Source: Owenia fusiformis (Eukaryota; Annelida; Polychaeta; Sabellida; Oweniidae). From it: a stretch of 64,000 nt of DNA. Each line of letters begins with the position of its first letter. Within the stretch, counting starts at the first letter, position 1. The stretch spans positions 10,420,348 through 10,484,347 of the forward strand of contig CAIIXF020000006.1 of assembly GCA_903813345.2 (NCBI GenBank), given 5' to 3'. This document shows positions 22,810 to 37,800 of this stretch, one piece after another. Under the pieces are notes generated by a model that was not told where the DNA came from, did not search any database, and worked only from the letters and a program-made list of their open reading frames with translations. The position numbers and the translations under genes are program-made.

Positions 22810-25800
22810 GTAAGGAGGTTAAACCCAATAACGGGCAAGAAAATTCCTAATAGTAAAGAGTGCCGTTATTGGGTTTAACGACGTTGAACTACAATGTGGT
22901 ATGCTACCTGCTTTCCCGTGAAAGATCTTGTAGCCTACTTATTTACCCTGTGCCTAGAGTCTTCAGTCTTGTAATAAACTACCCTCTTCTTAGTATAGAC
23001 TTTATTACAGTTGAGGAGCCCGCCCCTTCACCCATGCCCAAGATAGCTGGGGTCATAAATCGTTTCAAACCTATCACACTGAACTTTTCTCAATGTGTGC
23101 ACAATAATTATGTGATTACATCAGAGAAAATGACCATATATAGAAAGTCGTCCTTATTTTGACGACGAAATCTGATTAGCTCGATCAGTTCAGAACTGAA
23201 AGAGTGAACAAGAAGACTCTTATTTGAGAAGCGAAGTTGAACAAATGCAAAGGGTAGCACTAATTTATATCTGAGATCTTCATTTTTCTATTTCTACTTG
23301 TTTGGCTTAAATAAATGAGCTATAGACTATTAACTTTTAAAGATTAATGAGCTGTTCCTGGAGCCTGTGTGTCATTGTAAAGCTGACGTCACATTTCTGG
23401 GATCATGGAAGCACCATCCTCTGGATTCTGGACACTGCTTAGGAGGATGGGAAGCACATTCAGATAGAAATGTTATTTGTGTGCAATGTGAATATTCTTT
23501 TCCATGAATCATTTCACAATGGTCTCCTGATATCCTACTTTTTTAGGTTTTACTAAAGCAATAAAATAATGAATTGGACTTTAATGTTCTGTATTATTAT
23601 TTGAATGCTTGGGTATTATGCATATTTTTTGTCTCCAGTTTGAAGAGACATTTTGATCCATCAATATTTATGTAGTATCTATCTAATGTTATGTTTATCA
23701 TGTTCAATGTCAAATGAAAGAGTTTCATCATCATAGTTGTCCAAGACTCCGCATACTGTACCAATGTGGTAGCAATGCAGAAATAATTTTTAGTGATGTT
23801 ATGCAAAACCATTCCAGATCAAAACAAACTGGACATAAATGGTAAAAGTTATGCTACATACTGTACTTACATTACATAGTGAGAAAATTTATCCTTAGCT
23901 TATCATTTCTATTCATGTTTAGGAACTTGAAGTCCAGTATTCTCCTAGTAAGTGGTCAACACGTGAGGATGCTGTCGGGACATACTTAGATATAATAGGA
24001 AAAGGTATTGATGCTATCTACTCAACATTGCATGAAATCTTTATGTACCCTACCCTCCATAAGCATACCCATCTAGGTTTCTCATGCTTATGGATACTGC
24101 ACCACCCTGCACCACCTTAACATTTCACACATCTTCTATACAAGTTGGTTCGTGTGGGAAGGTGGGAGGGGCACCAAAAACTAGTGCATCTTGTAAAATA
24201 CACATCTTGTAATCAAGCTGGTTCACTCATGCTGGGGGGGGAGGGACACCAGAATGCACCCTGTACCCCTTTGGATTATTGTATTATCTAGACAAGCTGA
24301 TTAATGGGGAATGGTAACCAGAAATGTTACCTACGGTTATCATTTGTGCTAAGTAAGCAAAAAGTAATTTAAAGTGATAATATATGTGTATTTTACTTAG
24401 ATTTGCCAAATAGTCCTTATATGAAATTTGTATTATTACAATTAAATCTAAGACAAATTACACTTACATTGTGAATTTTGAAAATAATAAGAATCTCTTG
24501 TCTAACCAAAGGGATAAAGAACTTCCCTCCTACATTCCACCCATACAAAAGTTTTTCTGTGGACCAATCTATTTGTATTACACAAGTAATGTAAATAAGT
24601 AAGTAAAAATATATGTAAGTTAATTGATTCAATAATCAGGCTCGTGAGACACTTTTCTCCAAAGGGGGGGGGGCGGTTCTTACTGAAGAGAATATAAAAT
24701 TGTCAATTTTTTGCCGCATACTAGTTCAAATCACGTGAATCAGAGGGTGGGGGGGTCGGTTACTCCCTATATTTGGGGCCACTCAGCTTATTTTTATTGT
24801 TTTCATATTGCTTTTAGACTAAATATTGTATGAGCAATTTGGAGAAACATTGAAATTTTTATGATTTCATGTCACTCGGTGATTTCTGGGTACTTTTTAA
24901 GTGTTTAGAATTAACAAATGCAACTTCCAAACTTTCCAATTGTTTTGTGGGTCTAAAGAGTGGTCCAATCCCCCTTGAAAATTTTACGATTTTGAGATGC
25001 TATTTGGTGCTTTCTGGGCACTTTCAAAGTGTATTAGTCAATGAGGATGAGAGGGTGAGGTGGGGTGGGGGTACCAGAGCTAGAGGAGGAGCAAGGGGTT
25101 GTCCCCCAGAAACATTGACCATATCAAGGGGCCATTTGATGATGTCTGGGCACTTTAAAAATGTCTGAGACAGGACATGAAATTCAGAATTTTTCAATTG
25201 TTTTGTTAGGGATGTGAGGGGTGGCCAACTCTCCTAGAAAATTTTACAATTTTAAGATGATATTTTCTGCTTTCTGGCACTTTTAAAGTGTATGCGTCAA
25301 TATTAAAAAATGGAAAACTTTTTTTTCAAATTTTGGGGATGTCAAAGGGGGTGCCATCGTGCCAGAGGGGGAGGTGTGGTTGGGGTACCAGAGGGGAGCA
25401 AGTGTTTGAAGTCTGGGCACTTAAAAAGTGTCTGAGACAATACATGAAATATATTCAGAATCTTCAATTGTCAATTGTTTTGTGGGGATGTGAGGGGTGG
25501 CCTACTTCCCTAGAAAATTTTACAATTTTAAGATGCTATTTGGGGGTGTCAAATGGGGGGGGGGGGGGTGCCAGAGGGGGAGGTTGGGTGAGAATGCTAG
25601 AGGGGGAGCAAGTGTTAGTCCCCCAGAAACATTGACTTTATCAATGAGCTATTTGATGATGTCTGTCACTTTAAAAGTGTCTGAGACAATACATAAAATA
25701 AATTCAGAACTTTTCAATTGTTTTGTGAGGGTGTGAGGGGTGACTACTCCCCCTAGAAAATTTTACAATTTTAAGATGCTATTTGTTTGGTGCTTTCTGG

Positions 25801-28800
25801 GCACTTTGGAAGTGTATGGGTTAATGAAAAAAATTAAAAATTTTTTTCAATTTATTTTTTGGTGGGTGTCAAAGGGGGGCGAACCCCCCCCCCTACCCCC
25901 CCCCTACCCCCCCCCCCCCCCATCTGACGGCCCTGATAATGATACACGTACAGTGTAGTTAAAACAGCAAGATGGATAACATGTAGAGTTTAAAGATCAA
26001 CAAAATCATAGTGAAAACAAAATGTAAATTGTTATATCTGATATATTGGAACTCATTTATTAGCATTAATATTACATATTGACATGTTATGCTAAGATAT
26101 GTTTAAAACCAGTTTTATGTAATTTGAAAAGGTACTAAAATAATTGTTGTACTAAAATGGTGACTTTAAAAAGCATTTACTAATCTTGTCAAAAGTTTGA
26201 CCCGTATGTGTGAAATATATTTAGTTAATTTTTTTTCAGAGCTCCTTAAAAGAATTCAAACCCATGAACATCATCTTTATTTCAGGCAGTATCCATGTAA
26301 GGAATACCCTTGAATGTCATCTTAATATCCAATATGGAGATTTATCAGATGAAAAAGTGGACATATTCTGTCCAGCATCACTACCAAAAGGTAAAAAATT
26401 ATCAATGTTTTATTTGTTTTGCATCATCAACAAACATTTTTCCATAGAATTCTTTTTCAACACTACATACTTTATTTTTAATGCATAGTTATATACAAAT
26501 ATATACAAATTAAAATTCATTCCAGAAGTTTCATTGAGACAATTGATTTCCTTTTTGTGGGTTTAATGAACAATTATATGATGGGACTATTGGTTTTCAT
26601 ACCACTTGTCAGTGCTTTTGCCTACATATTTTTGATATTTTTGACTGTTTGTTTGATATTGCAAAGCTTTGTCTACCTCAGAGATTCAAGCTATATGTGC
26701 ATATATATTTAGAGAAAGATTATCCTATATGAGGTTCAGGATATTGGAATTATCCTGAGGCTAATATAATATACAGTACATGTACATGTATCAGATTTAT
26801 TATACATGTATTGCCCAAGAGAAAATCTCAATATTTTTAACCGACTACAGTATGATCTGTTTATCCGATATTAGTCTTGATCATCTTGTTCACATTGTTC
26901 AATTGGCCTCAGTTCAGAAATTTCAACTCTAGGAATTCTTTTAGAATATTCATGTGCTGTTTTGTTTTCCTGGCTGTGGTCAGATTTTCCTGTTGTTTCA
27001 GATATTCATCTGCATTTATATTCTTGAATCTTCAATTATTAATAGGGATTAATATGCTCCTTCCCTTTTTACATCATCAAACACATCGCAATTGTCTTAT
27101 TTTTCGCCATTGCTATTTATTGTAATACTCCTGTTCGCGATAAGAGTTCAGGTGGTAATTTACATAAATATCTCCCATGATGCATCGCTTTGGAAGGGAC
27201 AAATTTTCATTGGCCCGCCGAATGAGTCGATTACTCTGAACGTTTCTCAGCTTCTGATCTTCCATCAGCCCTAAAACATAGTTATATAATCCAATCTATT
27301 CAATAATCAGAAAGATAATCGGAGATGCAAAGTAACATTATTTATATTTTTCGATCTTCGATGGCGTCTGAGCAATTTCTGGGATATCAGTGACGTCACT
27401 GGAATTGGACGGCATTTTCAACTACACATTTCTTCGGATTTGGGGATTATAGCTCGAAAAGCTTTGTCATATATCTTAATTACATACATACCTATCGTTT
27501 GTGCAAATGAAACTCTACATAAATGTTAAATAGAGCCGCAGTGCGGCATTGAAAATAGCACCCCAGTGTAATCCAATGGGAAAGAACCCGGATGTAGACG
27601 AAGTTGTACCATACATGAGAGCTCTTCAAACGAGAGGTAGCTAAACTGAACGAAATTAACCGTTATCGCGTATTGGTATATTATGCAAATGGTAGAAAAA
27701 TGCACCAACTTGCGAACAGAGATTATGACATAGATCTGCCCGCTCAGCTATTTACAAACCTGCTTTAAGTACCTCAAAGATATATTAACATGTACAGTAT
27801 ATAATTTATTTATTTTATTGACAATTGTATCAAAACATTTATATACACTGTGCTGTGTATAATATTATAACTGGGGCAATGTTACTTTTAATACTCAGGC
27901 TGAGGTTTAATCAATCAATGTACAATGTTAATTTTAAAATTCTAACATTAATTCAATTATATTAAAGAATTTAATTCTATATATTTCTTCCAGATGCTCC
28001 GGTGTTTGTGTATATACATGGGGGATACTGGCAGTTAAATTGGTAAGTGATGGTAAAAAAGACTTTCATTGCAGCAAGGTGGAGTGAAATCACATAATAA
28101 AACAATAGTGCAAGACCAATTTCCAGTCTTCTGTGTGTGTGCAAAAGCAAATGTAGAAACATGTTTTGATTGTTAAAATTTAAAAAGAGATCTGAAAAAT
28201 GTAAAATGAACTACCAGTTTAGCTTAGTCATGTGAAAGGTACAATATGATTAATAGTAGAATTCATTTTATCCATTATTATTAATTTTATCCATTCATAT
28301 ATTACACATCATTGTAATGAAAGTTGAATTATCTATCAGTTTGTATATCTTATTACACAAGCAATACTACTGGAAATGTAAAAACAAGAGCTCATTTTTA
28401 AATATATCAGTACATCAGTTGCTTACACAACATTTTCATTTTAGTTTAGAATTGAACTGCTACATGGCTGAGACATTTTACAAAGCTGGAGCTGCAACTG
28501 CCACTATAGGATATGCCAAGGCTCCATCAGGTCAGTGTTCTCAAGAAATATCAAAATGGTTCTGTTATAGAAAGAAAAGAAATCTAGAATTTATGGTGAC
28601 ATTTTGAACACATACATGTTCTGTACAATTGAATATATGCAGAACATGTAATGCATGTACCTGAGTTATAATACATATTACAGTGGTTTCAGTTTGATTT
28701 TCATCTCTTTGAAAGAGTAGCCCTGGTTGTTAACTATTATAGCTTCAGGGAGCTGGTCTTTTGGCCACGCCTTCCAGAAGATGCACTTATAGCTATAGCT

Positions 28801-31800
28801 TCCTGTTACTGGACATATTGGACCATCTGCATATGTGCCAAATAAATTAGCCTGATAAATCCCGTAACATCCATACCACCATGGGCTGAAGGAATCCTTA
28901 GCACAATGACCCCCAGGGAAGTCATCATGGTCGTTATCCTTTGTTGAGAACTGTTTATTGGTATAAGAATTCATTGAGTCCCCTGCTGTACCTGTGTATC
29001 CATCAATGATTAAGGTGTAGTTCTGCTTCCTATCTCCAATTTCAAACCTGTCATATTGAGCATATCTCATCTCCCCTGGTGTTGTTTCATTGCCCCAAGA
29101 TGTAAGCTCAAATCTGGCTTTAAACCTATCATTGAGCATCAATGCCACTATTTTGTTGAACCCTAAAAAATGTTCATCCATTATATCACCAAATCCTTCT
29201 TGATAGTCTTCCCAAGTGCGATCAAAGTCAACACTGCCATCATATCTGTGAGCCATGATTATCCAACCATTTTCACATCTAACTGCAAACCGTTTGTTGT
29301 TTATTGTATGTACCATAGTGATACCATCTGGATGATCTGTGCAGTCTCTTGCAACAGGGACAGAGTTAGTTACTACCTCTGTTCGGTTGTTGGGACCTAC
29401 AATAATACAGGAATACAATATGATGGCAGGCCTAAACGCGTGATGCAGTACATATACATATAGATAGTGGCGAAACTGTGTTTTTGACACAATGTGTGAA
29501 TAATCATGTCATAAATTCATTCCTTATCCCAAGGCATGAAGTCCAATAGGGATATAGTGAAACCCTTTGTCTGTTCATCAGCCTGTCCTTGCACACCAAT
29601 CCTGTGCCGTCTGTCCAGAAAATAATTCAAATTCAAAATAGTCAACAGATTTTATTTATATTTGGTAGAATGATGTCAGTTGTTATAGTTTTATGTAAAA
29701 AGCACTTTTCAAGTTAGCCACTGTTCAAGTTAGCCACTGCTTTGAAAATAGCAGAAAAAGTTTTTTCAAACCTCTGTTATTCGAAAAATGCCAAATACCA
29801 ACCACTGGGCCTCTAGGAAGACCAGTTTTGTACAAAATCAAAAAGGTAGTTTCATGACAATATGTCACCACTTCTTGGTTGAAATAAAAAGAACTAGACT
29901 TTGGAAATTGAACGAAGTTCAATTTCAGACTCCAGATCTAGACTTTTTTAAGCCCAGTCATCTAAAATAACCCGAGTCATCCAGAATAAGCTGAGTCATC
30001 CAGAATAAGATGGATGGATAAAATAGGAAGGCAGGATAGGATAGAATGGGAAGAAACGATAGGATAGAATAAGAAAGAAGGATAGGATAGAACAGAATAG
30101 GAAGAAAGGATATGATAGGAGAGGATAGGAAGGAAAGGATACGAAGGAAGGATAGATAGGAAGGATAGGATAGGATCAGATAGAATGGATGGATGAATTT
30201 TTCAATATTTTCTTCTCTACTCTTGACTTTCTATCAGGATACCACCAGATCGATTTTCTGAAATTTCAAAACGCCATAACTTCGGAAACGGAAGTCAGAT
30301 CGAAATTTGGTTTGCAGATTCGGATTCCTGACAACATTCTGCCCCTAATTCATAACTCATATGTTAAATTTGGCGAATTTTTATTTTGACCTACTTTTCG
30401 GACACGCCATTACTTCGGAAGCGGAAGTCGGATCTAAATTTGGTTTGTAGATTCGGATTCCTGAGAAAATTCTATACTTAATTCATAACTCAAAAGTTAA
30501 ATTTGGAGAATTTTTTATTTCAACCTACTTTTCGGACACCATATCTCAAAAGTGGGGCAAAATACTTTCTGACGGCAAAAGGCTAACACTATTAGCACAC
30601 TCTTCGCTACATGTATACAAAATTTCGAAGAATATAATTAAAGTGTAGTGTCAGAATCGCAAAAATAAGGAAAAACCTTGAATTTGACCTAGATTTTGAC
30701 CTAGGGATTTTGGTGTCCAAATTTTGAAGTTAAGTAGCCTTCGAGGTCCCCTTCTTTCATAGGCTTTCATTATTTTAAGCTGTAATTAGTCTATATCTTG
30801 TTACACTTCAAAAAAACTTTCTTTCCCATTGACATAACATGGGGCACCAAATTTAGCAATTTTTGAGCTTTCAAAATGTCATAACTTCCGAACCAGAAGT
30901 CGGATTGAAATTTAGTTTGCAGATTCGGATTCCTGAGAAAATTTTATACTCAATTCATAACTCAAACGTCATATTTGGAGAATTTTTTATTTTGACCTAC
31001 TTTTCGGACACCATATCTCAAAAGTGGGGCAAAATACTTTCTGACGGCAAAAGGCTAACACTATTAGCACACTCTTGGCTACATGTATACAAAATTTCGA
31101 AGAATATAATTAAAGTGTAGTGTCAGAATCGCAAAAATAAGGAAAAACCTTGAATTTGACCTAGATTTTGACCTAGGGATTTTGGTGTCCAAATTTTGAA
31201 GTTAAGTAGCCTTCGAGGTCCCCTTCTTTCATAGGCTTTCATTATTTTAAGCTGTAATTAGTCTATATCTTGTATTTTACACTTCAAAAAAACTTTTTTT
31301 CCCATTGACATAACATGGGGCACCAAATTTAGCAATTTTTGAGCTTTCAAAATGTCATAACTTCCGAACCAGAAGTCGGATTGAAATTTAGTTTGCAGAT
31401 TCGGATTCCTGAGAAAGTTTTATACTTAATTCATAACTCAAACGTCATATTTGGAGAATTTTTTATTTTGACCTACTTTTCGGACACCATATCTCAAAAG
31501 TGGGGCAAAATACTTTCTGACGGCAAAAGGCTAACACTATTAGCATATCCTTGGCTACATGTATACAAAATTTCGAAGAATATAATTAATCTGTAGTGTC
31601 AGAATCGCAAAAACAAGGAAAAACTTTGAATTTGACCTAGATTTTGACCTAGGCATTTTGGTGTCCAAATTTTAAAGCTAGATGGCTTTTGAGTTCCCAT
31701 TCTTTTAAAAGCTTTCATTATATTTAGCTGAACTCAGTCTATATTTCTTATTTTTCACTTCAAAAAAATAATTTTTCCCATTGACTTAACATGGGCTCCA

Positions 31801-34800
31801 AATTTAGCGATTTTTGAGCTTTCAAAACGCCATAACTTCCGAACTAGAAGTCTGATTCAAATTTAGTTTTCAGATTCGGAATCCTGAGATAATTTCCTAT
31901 AAGACTAATATCCTGGACATTTGATTCGGAGAACTTTTTTTTGGACCTCGTTTTCGGACACTGATATCTCGAAATCGGTTTGAGATATCAAAAAACTAAA
32001 TCAACCCTAGGTTTTCTACTTTTTTATAAGGAACACAATGAAAAAAAACCGGATCGAAAATATTGAAGGACGACCGAGAAAATCGAAAAAAGTGACAAAG
32101 TACTGGATTTGACCTAGTTCTTGACGTGTGACCTAGATAAAAATTTGACCCAATTTCCGAGGAACTAGATACTGAACCTAAATTGACCAAATGATTGACT
32201 TTACTAGAGACCTTATGGTTATTGAGAAAACTGGTTTAGAATAATAAGAATAAGAAGAAGAATAAGAAAACTGACGAAAACAATAGACTCCAGATTTTCA
32301 ATCTGGAGTCTAATAAGAATAAGAATAAGAAGAATACTGGCAAAAACAATAGACTCCAGATTGACATCTGGAGTCTAATAATAGGATTTGGCCATACGCG
32401 TATAGAGGGAAATGGCTCTACGGACGCTCTGAGGGCCTATAATGGTCGATTAAAGGACGGAGAATCTAGGGAGGTAGTTGGGGAGAATGCCTGGCTCGTG
32501 CTTCGCGGATCCGTCGAGGTCAAAAAATAGTCCTTCAAAAAATAGGCCTTCCAGACGTCTATATAGAGCTTTCGACGTAGATTCGAGCAGCGTACGTGTC
32601 GTTCTACATTCCGCAATCGTTAGTTGGACGAAGGGAAACATTGTTTTAGAAATGCTCTAGTCATCGTCCGGGCCTATTTTCTTTCAAATGTCTGTTGTTC
32701 GCAGAGATACGTATACCAAGTGTATTCGTGCCGTCTAGATATACGGCAACGGTGGCCCGTACGCGAACTTCAAACGCGTATATCTCGGTAACTAATGGTC
32801 GAATTTCAATTTGGTTCACAGTTTTTTTAATGCTCGGAAAACTGTCTTTCCGACCAGCTAGTTTTCCTCCGATTCTGACTTCTTAAGGAGGCTCGAGAGG
32901 CCGAAATAGCGGAAATGCAGATTTCGACCTAGATTTCGACCTTTGACCCAGATAAGGATTTGACCTAATTTCCGAGCAACTACGCCTAGCCCCCTAACAA
33001 CGTGTATGAGTAGATTTATCCAAATATCTCTCGTTGATGAGAACGTGTGGGTAGAAGGATTTTTGCTTTTGCACATACAAAAGCAAAAATCATAATAGGA
33101 TTTGGCCATACGCGTATAGAGGGAAATGGCTCTACGGACGCTCTGAGGGCCTATAATGGTCGATTAAAGGACGGAGAATCTAGGGAGGTAGTTGGGGAGA
33201 ATGCCTGGCTCGTGCTTCGCGGATCCGTCGAGGTCAAAAAATAGTCCTTCAAAAAATAGGCCTTCCAGACGTCTATATAGAGCTTTCGACGTAGATTCGA
33301 GCAGCGTACGTGTCGTTCTACATTCCGCAATCGTTAGTTGGACGAAGGGAAACATTGTTTTAGAAATGCTCTAGTCATCGTCCGGGCCTATTTTCTTTCA
33401 AATGTCTGTTGTTCGCAGAGATACGTATACCAAGTGTATTCGTGCCGTCTAGATATACGGCAACGGTGGCCCGTACGCGAACTTCAAACGCGTATATCTC
33501 GGTAACTAATGGTCGAATTTCAATTTGGTTCACAGTTTTTTTAATGCTCGGAAAACTGTCTTTCCGACCAGCTAGTTTTCCTCCGATTCTGACTTCTTAA
33601 GGAGGCTCGAGAGGCCGAAATAGCGGAAATGCAGATTTCGACCTAGATTTCGACCTTTGACCCAGATAAGGATTTGACCTAATTTCCGAGCAACTACGCC
33701 TAGCCCCCTAACAACGTGTATGAGTAGATTTATCCAAATATCTCTCGTTGATGAGAACGTGTGGGTAGAAGGATTTTTGCTTTTGCACATACAAAAGCAA
33801 AAATCATAATAGGATTTGGCCATACGCGTATAGAGGGAAATGGCTCTACGGACGCTCTGAGGGCCTATAATGGTCGATTAAAGGACGGAGAATCTAGGGA
33901 GGTAGTTGGGGAGAATGCCTGGCTCGTGCTTCGCGGATCCGTCGAGGTCAAAAAATAGTCCTTCAAAAAATAGGCCTTCCAGACGTCTATATAGAGCATT
34001 CGACGTAGATTCGAGCAGCGTACGTGTCGTTCTACATTCCGCAATCGTTAGTTGGACGAAGGGAAACATTGTTTTAGAAATGCTCTAGTCATCGTCCGGG
34101 CCTATTTTCTTTCAAATGTCTGTTGTTCGCAGAGATACGTATACCAAGTGTATTCGTGCCGTCTAGATATACGGCAACGGTGGCCCGTACGCGAACTTCA
34201 AACGCGTATATCTCGGTAACTAATGGTCGAATTTCAATTTGGTTCACAGTTTGTTTAATGCTCGGAAAACTGTCTTTCCGACCAGCTAGTTTTCCTCCGA
34301 TTCTGACTTCTTAAGGAGGCTCGAGAGGCCGAAATAGCGGAAATGCAGATTTCGACCTAGATTTCGACCTTTGACCCAGATAAGGATTTGACCTAATTTC
34401 CGAGCAACTACGCCTAGCCCCCTAACAACGTGTATGAGTAGATTTATCCAAATATCTCTCGTTGATGAGAACGTGTGGGTAGAAGGATTTTTGCTTTTGC
34501 ACATACAAAAGCAAAAATCATAATAGGATTTGGCCATACGCGTATAGAGGGAAATGGCTCTACGGACGCTCTGAGGGCCTATAATGGTCGATTAAAGGAC
34601 GGAAAATCTAGGGAGGTAGTTGGGGAGAATGCCTGGCTCGTGCTTCGCGGATCCGTCGAGGTCAAAAAATAGTCCTTCAAAAAATAGGCCTTCCAGACGT
34701 CTATATAGAGCTTTCGACGTAGATTCGAGCAGCGTACGTGTCGTTCTACATTCCGCAATCGTTAGTTGGACGAAGGGAAACATTGTTTTAGAAATGCTCT

Positions 34801-37800
34801 AGTCATCGTCCGGGCCTATTTTCTTTCAAATGTCTGTTGTTCGCAGAGATACGTATACCAAGTGTATTCGTGCCGTCTAGATATACGGCAACGGTGGCCC
34901 GTACGCGAACTTCAAACGCGTATATCTCGGTAACTAATGGTCGAATTTCAATTTGGTTCACAGTTTTTTTAATGCTCGGAAAACTGTCTTTCCGACCAGC
35001 TAGTTTTCCTCCGATTCTGACTTCTTAAGGAGGCTCGAGAGGCCGAAATAGCGGAAATGCAGATTTCGACCTAGATTTCGACCTTTGACCCAGATAAGGA
35101 TTTGACCTAATTTCCGAGCAACTACGCCTAGCCCCCTAACAACGTGTATGAGTAGATTTATCCAAATATCTCTCGTTGATGAGAACGTGTGGGTAGAAGG
35201 ATTTTTGCTTTTGCACATACAAAAGCAAAAATCATAATAGGATTTGGCCATACGCGTATAGAGGGAAATGGCTCTACGGACGCTCTGAGGGCCTATAATG
35301 GTCGATTAAAGGACGGAAAATCTAGGGAGGTAGTTGGGGAGAATGCCTGGCTCGTGCTTCGCGGATCCGTCGAGGTCAAAAAATAGTCCTTCAAAAAATA
35401 GGCCTTCCAGACGTCTATATAGAGCTTTCGACGTAGATTCGAGCAGCGTACGTGTCGTTCTACATTCCGCAATCGTTAGTTGGACGAAGGGAAACATTGT
35501 TTTAGAAATGCTCTAGTCATCGTCCGGGCCTATTTTCTTTCAAATGTCTGTTGTTCGCAGAGATACGTATACCAAGTGTATTCGTGCCGTCTAGATATAC
35601 GGCAACGGTGGCCCGTACGCGAACTTCAAACGCGTATATCTCGGTAACTAATGGTCGAATTTCAATTTGGTTCACAGTTTTTTTAATGCTCGGAAAACTG
35701 TCTTTCCGACCAGCTAGTTTTCCTCCGATTCTGACTTCTTAAGGAGGCTCGAGAGGCCGAAATAGCGGAAATGCAGATTTCGACCTAGATTTCGACCTTT
35801 GACCCAGATAAGGATTTGACCTAATTTCCGAGCAACTACGCCTAGCCCCCTAACAACGTGTATGAGTAGATTTATCCAAATATCTCTCGTTGATGAGAAC
35901 GTGTGGGTAGAAGGATTTTTGCTTTTGCACATACAAAAGCAAAAATCACTAGACTTTGGAAATTGAACGAAGTTCAATTTCAGACTCCAGATCTAGACTT
36001 TTTTAAGCCCAGTCATCTAAAATAAGCCGAGTCATCCAGAATAAGCTTAGTCATCCAGAATAAGATGGATGGATAAAATAGGAAGGTAGGATAGGATAGA
36101 ATGGGAAGGAAGGATAGGATAGAATAAGAAAGAAGGATAGGATAGAACAAAATAGGAAGAAAGGATATGATAGGAGAGGATACAAATGATAGGAAGGAAA
36201 GGATACGAAGGAAGGATAGATAGGAAGGATAGTATAGGATAGGATCAGATAGGAAGGATGGATGAATTTTTCAATATATTCTTCTCTACTCTTGACTTTC
36301 TATCAGGATACCATCAGATCAATTTTCCGAAATTTCAAAACGCAATAACTTCCGAGCCGGAAGTCGGATCTAAATTTGATTTAAAGACCCCTAATTCATA
36401 ACTCATACGTTAAATTTGGCGAATTTTTATTTTGACCTACTTTTTGGACACGCCATAACTTCGGAACCGGAAGTCGGATCGAAATTTGGTTTGCAGATTC
36501 GGATTTCTGAGAAAATTTTATTCTCAATTCATAACTCAAACGTTAAATTTGGAGAACTTTCTATTTTGACCTACTTTTCGGACACCATATCTCAAAAGTG
36601 GGTCAAAATACTTTCTGACGGCAAAAGGCTAACGCTATTAGCATACTCTTGGCTACATGTATACACAATTTCGAAGAATATAATTAAAGTGTAGTGTCAG
36701 AATCGCAAAAATAAGAAAAATCTTTGAATCTGACCTAGATTTTGACCTAGGCATTTTGGTGTCCAAATTTTGAAGCTATGTTGCTTTTGAGGTCCCCTTC
36801 TTTTAAAGGCTTTGATTATATGAAGCTGAACTCAGTCTATATTTCGTATTTTTCACTTCAAAAAAATCTTTTTTCCAATTGACTTAACATGGGCACCAAA
36901 TTTAGCGATTTTTGAGTTTTCAAAACGCCATAACTTCCGAACCGGAAGTCGGATCGAAATTTGGTTTGCAGATTCGGATTCCTGACAAAATTCTACCCTT
37001 AATTTATAACTCATACGTTAAACTTGGAGAACTTTTTATTTTGACCTACTTTTCGGACACCATATCTCAAAAGTGGGTCAAAATACTTTCTGACGGCAAA
37101 AGGCTAACACTATTAGCACACTCTTGGCTACATGTATACACAATTTCGAAGAATATAATTGAAGTGTAGTGTCAGAATCGCAAAAATAAGGAAAAACTTT
37201 GAATTTGACCTAGATTTTGACCTAGGCCCTGGACTGGATTTAAACCTAGACTTGACTTGGACCTGGACAAACACTGGACTTGGACCTGGACTGGACCTTG
37301 ACTTGGACCTGGAAATGGACTGGACTGGTATTTTTTCAATTTTTCTTCACTTTTCTTGACATTCTATAAGGGTACCATCAGATCGATTTTTCTCGAACTT
37401 TCAAAACGTCATAACTCCTGAACCGGAAGTCGGATTTCAATTCTGTTTTCAGATTCGGAATCTTGAGAAAATTCTACCCCTAATTCATAACTCATACATT
37501 GAATTTGGAGCACGTTTTGGTGTGACCTACTTTCCGGACGCCATATTTTAAAATCGGTAAGAGTAATCAAAAAACGGATGGCACACTTATGAAAGGTCTG
37601 TTTCTAAGCTACATGATGAAAAAAAGATGAAGACGTTTCGATAAATAACGACGAAGATAATAGACAGAAAGTTGAAAATGTAAGATTTGACCTAGTTCTT
37701 GACCTTTGACCTAGATAAAAAATTGACCCAATTTCCCAGAAACTAGATACTGGACCTAAATTGACCATATACAGGACTTGACTCAATGTCTTCTAGTTAA

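Noticed and set aside
29397-29490. Extension of the fibrinogen exon upstream to a Met (MSKTQFRHYLY)
   Set aside because: A clear acceptor at 29397 and the phase support splicing; the extra residues are not fibrinogen-like.
33001-33100. Hammerhead ribozyme in the 714-bp unit (TTGATGAGAACG)
   Set aside because: The CTGATGA and GAAA cores with three stems cannot be formed; only a fragmentary match.
32450-35977. Sets of identical 60-87 codon frames on both strands
   Set aside because: They recur only because the 714-bp unit recurs; several overlap antisense within the same unit and none has coding signs.
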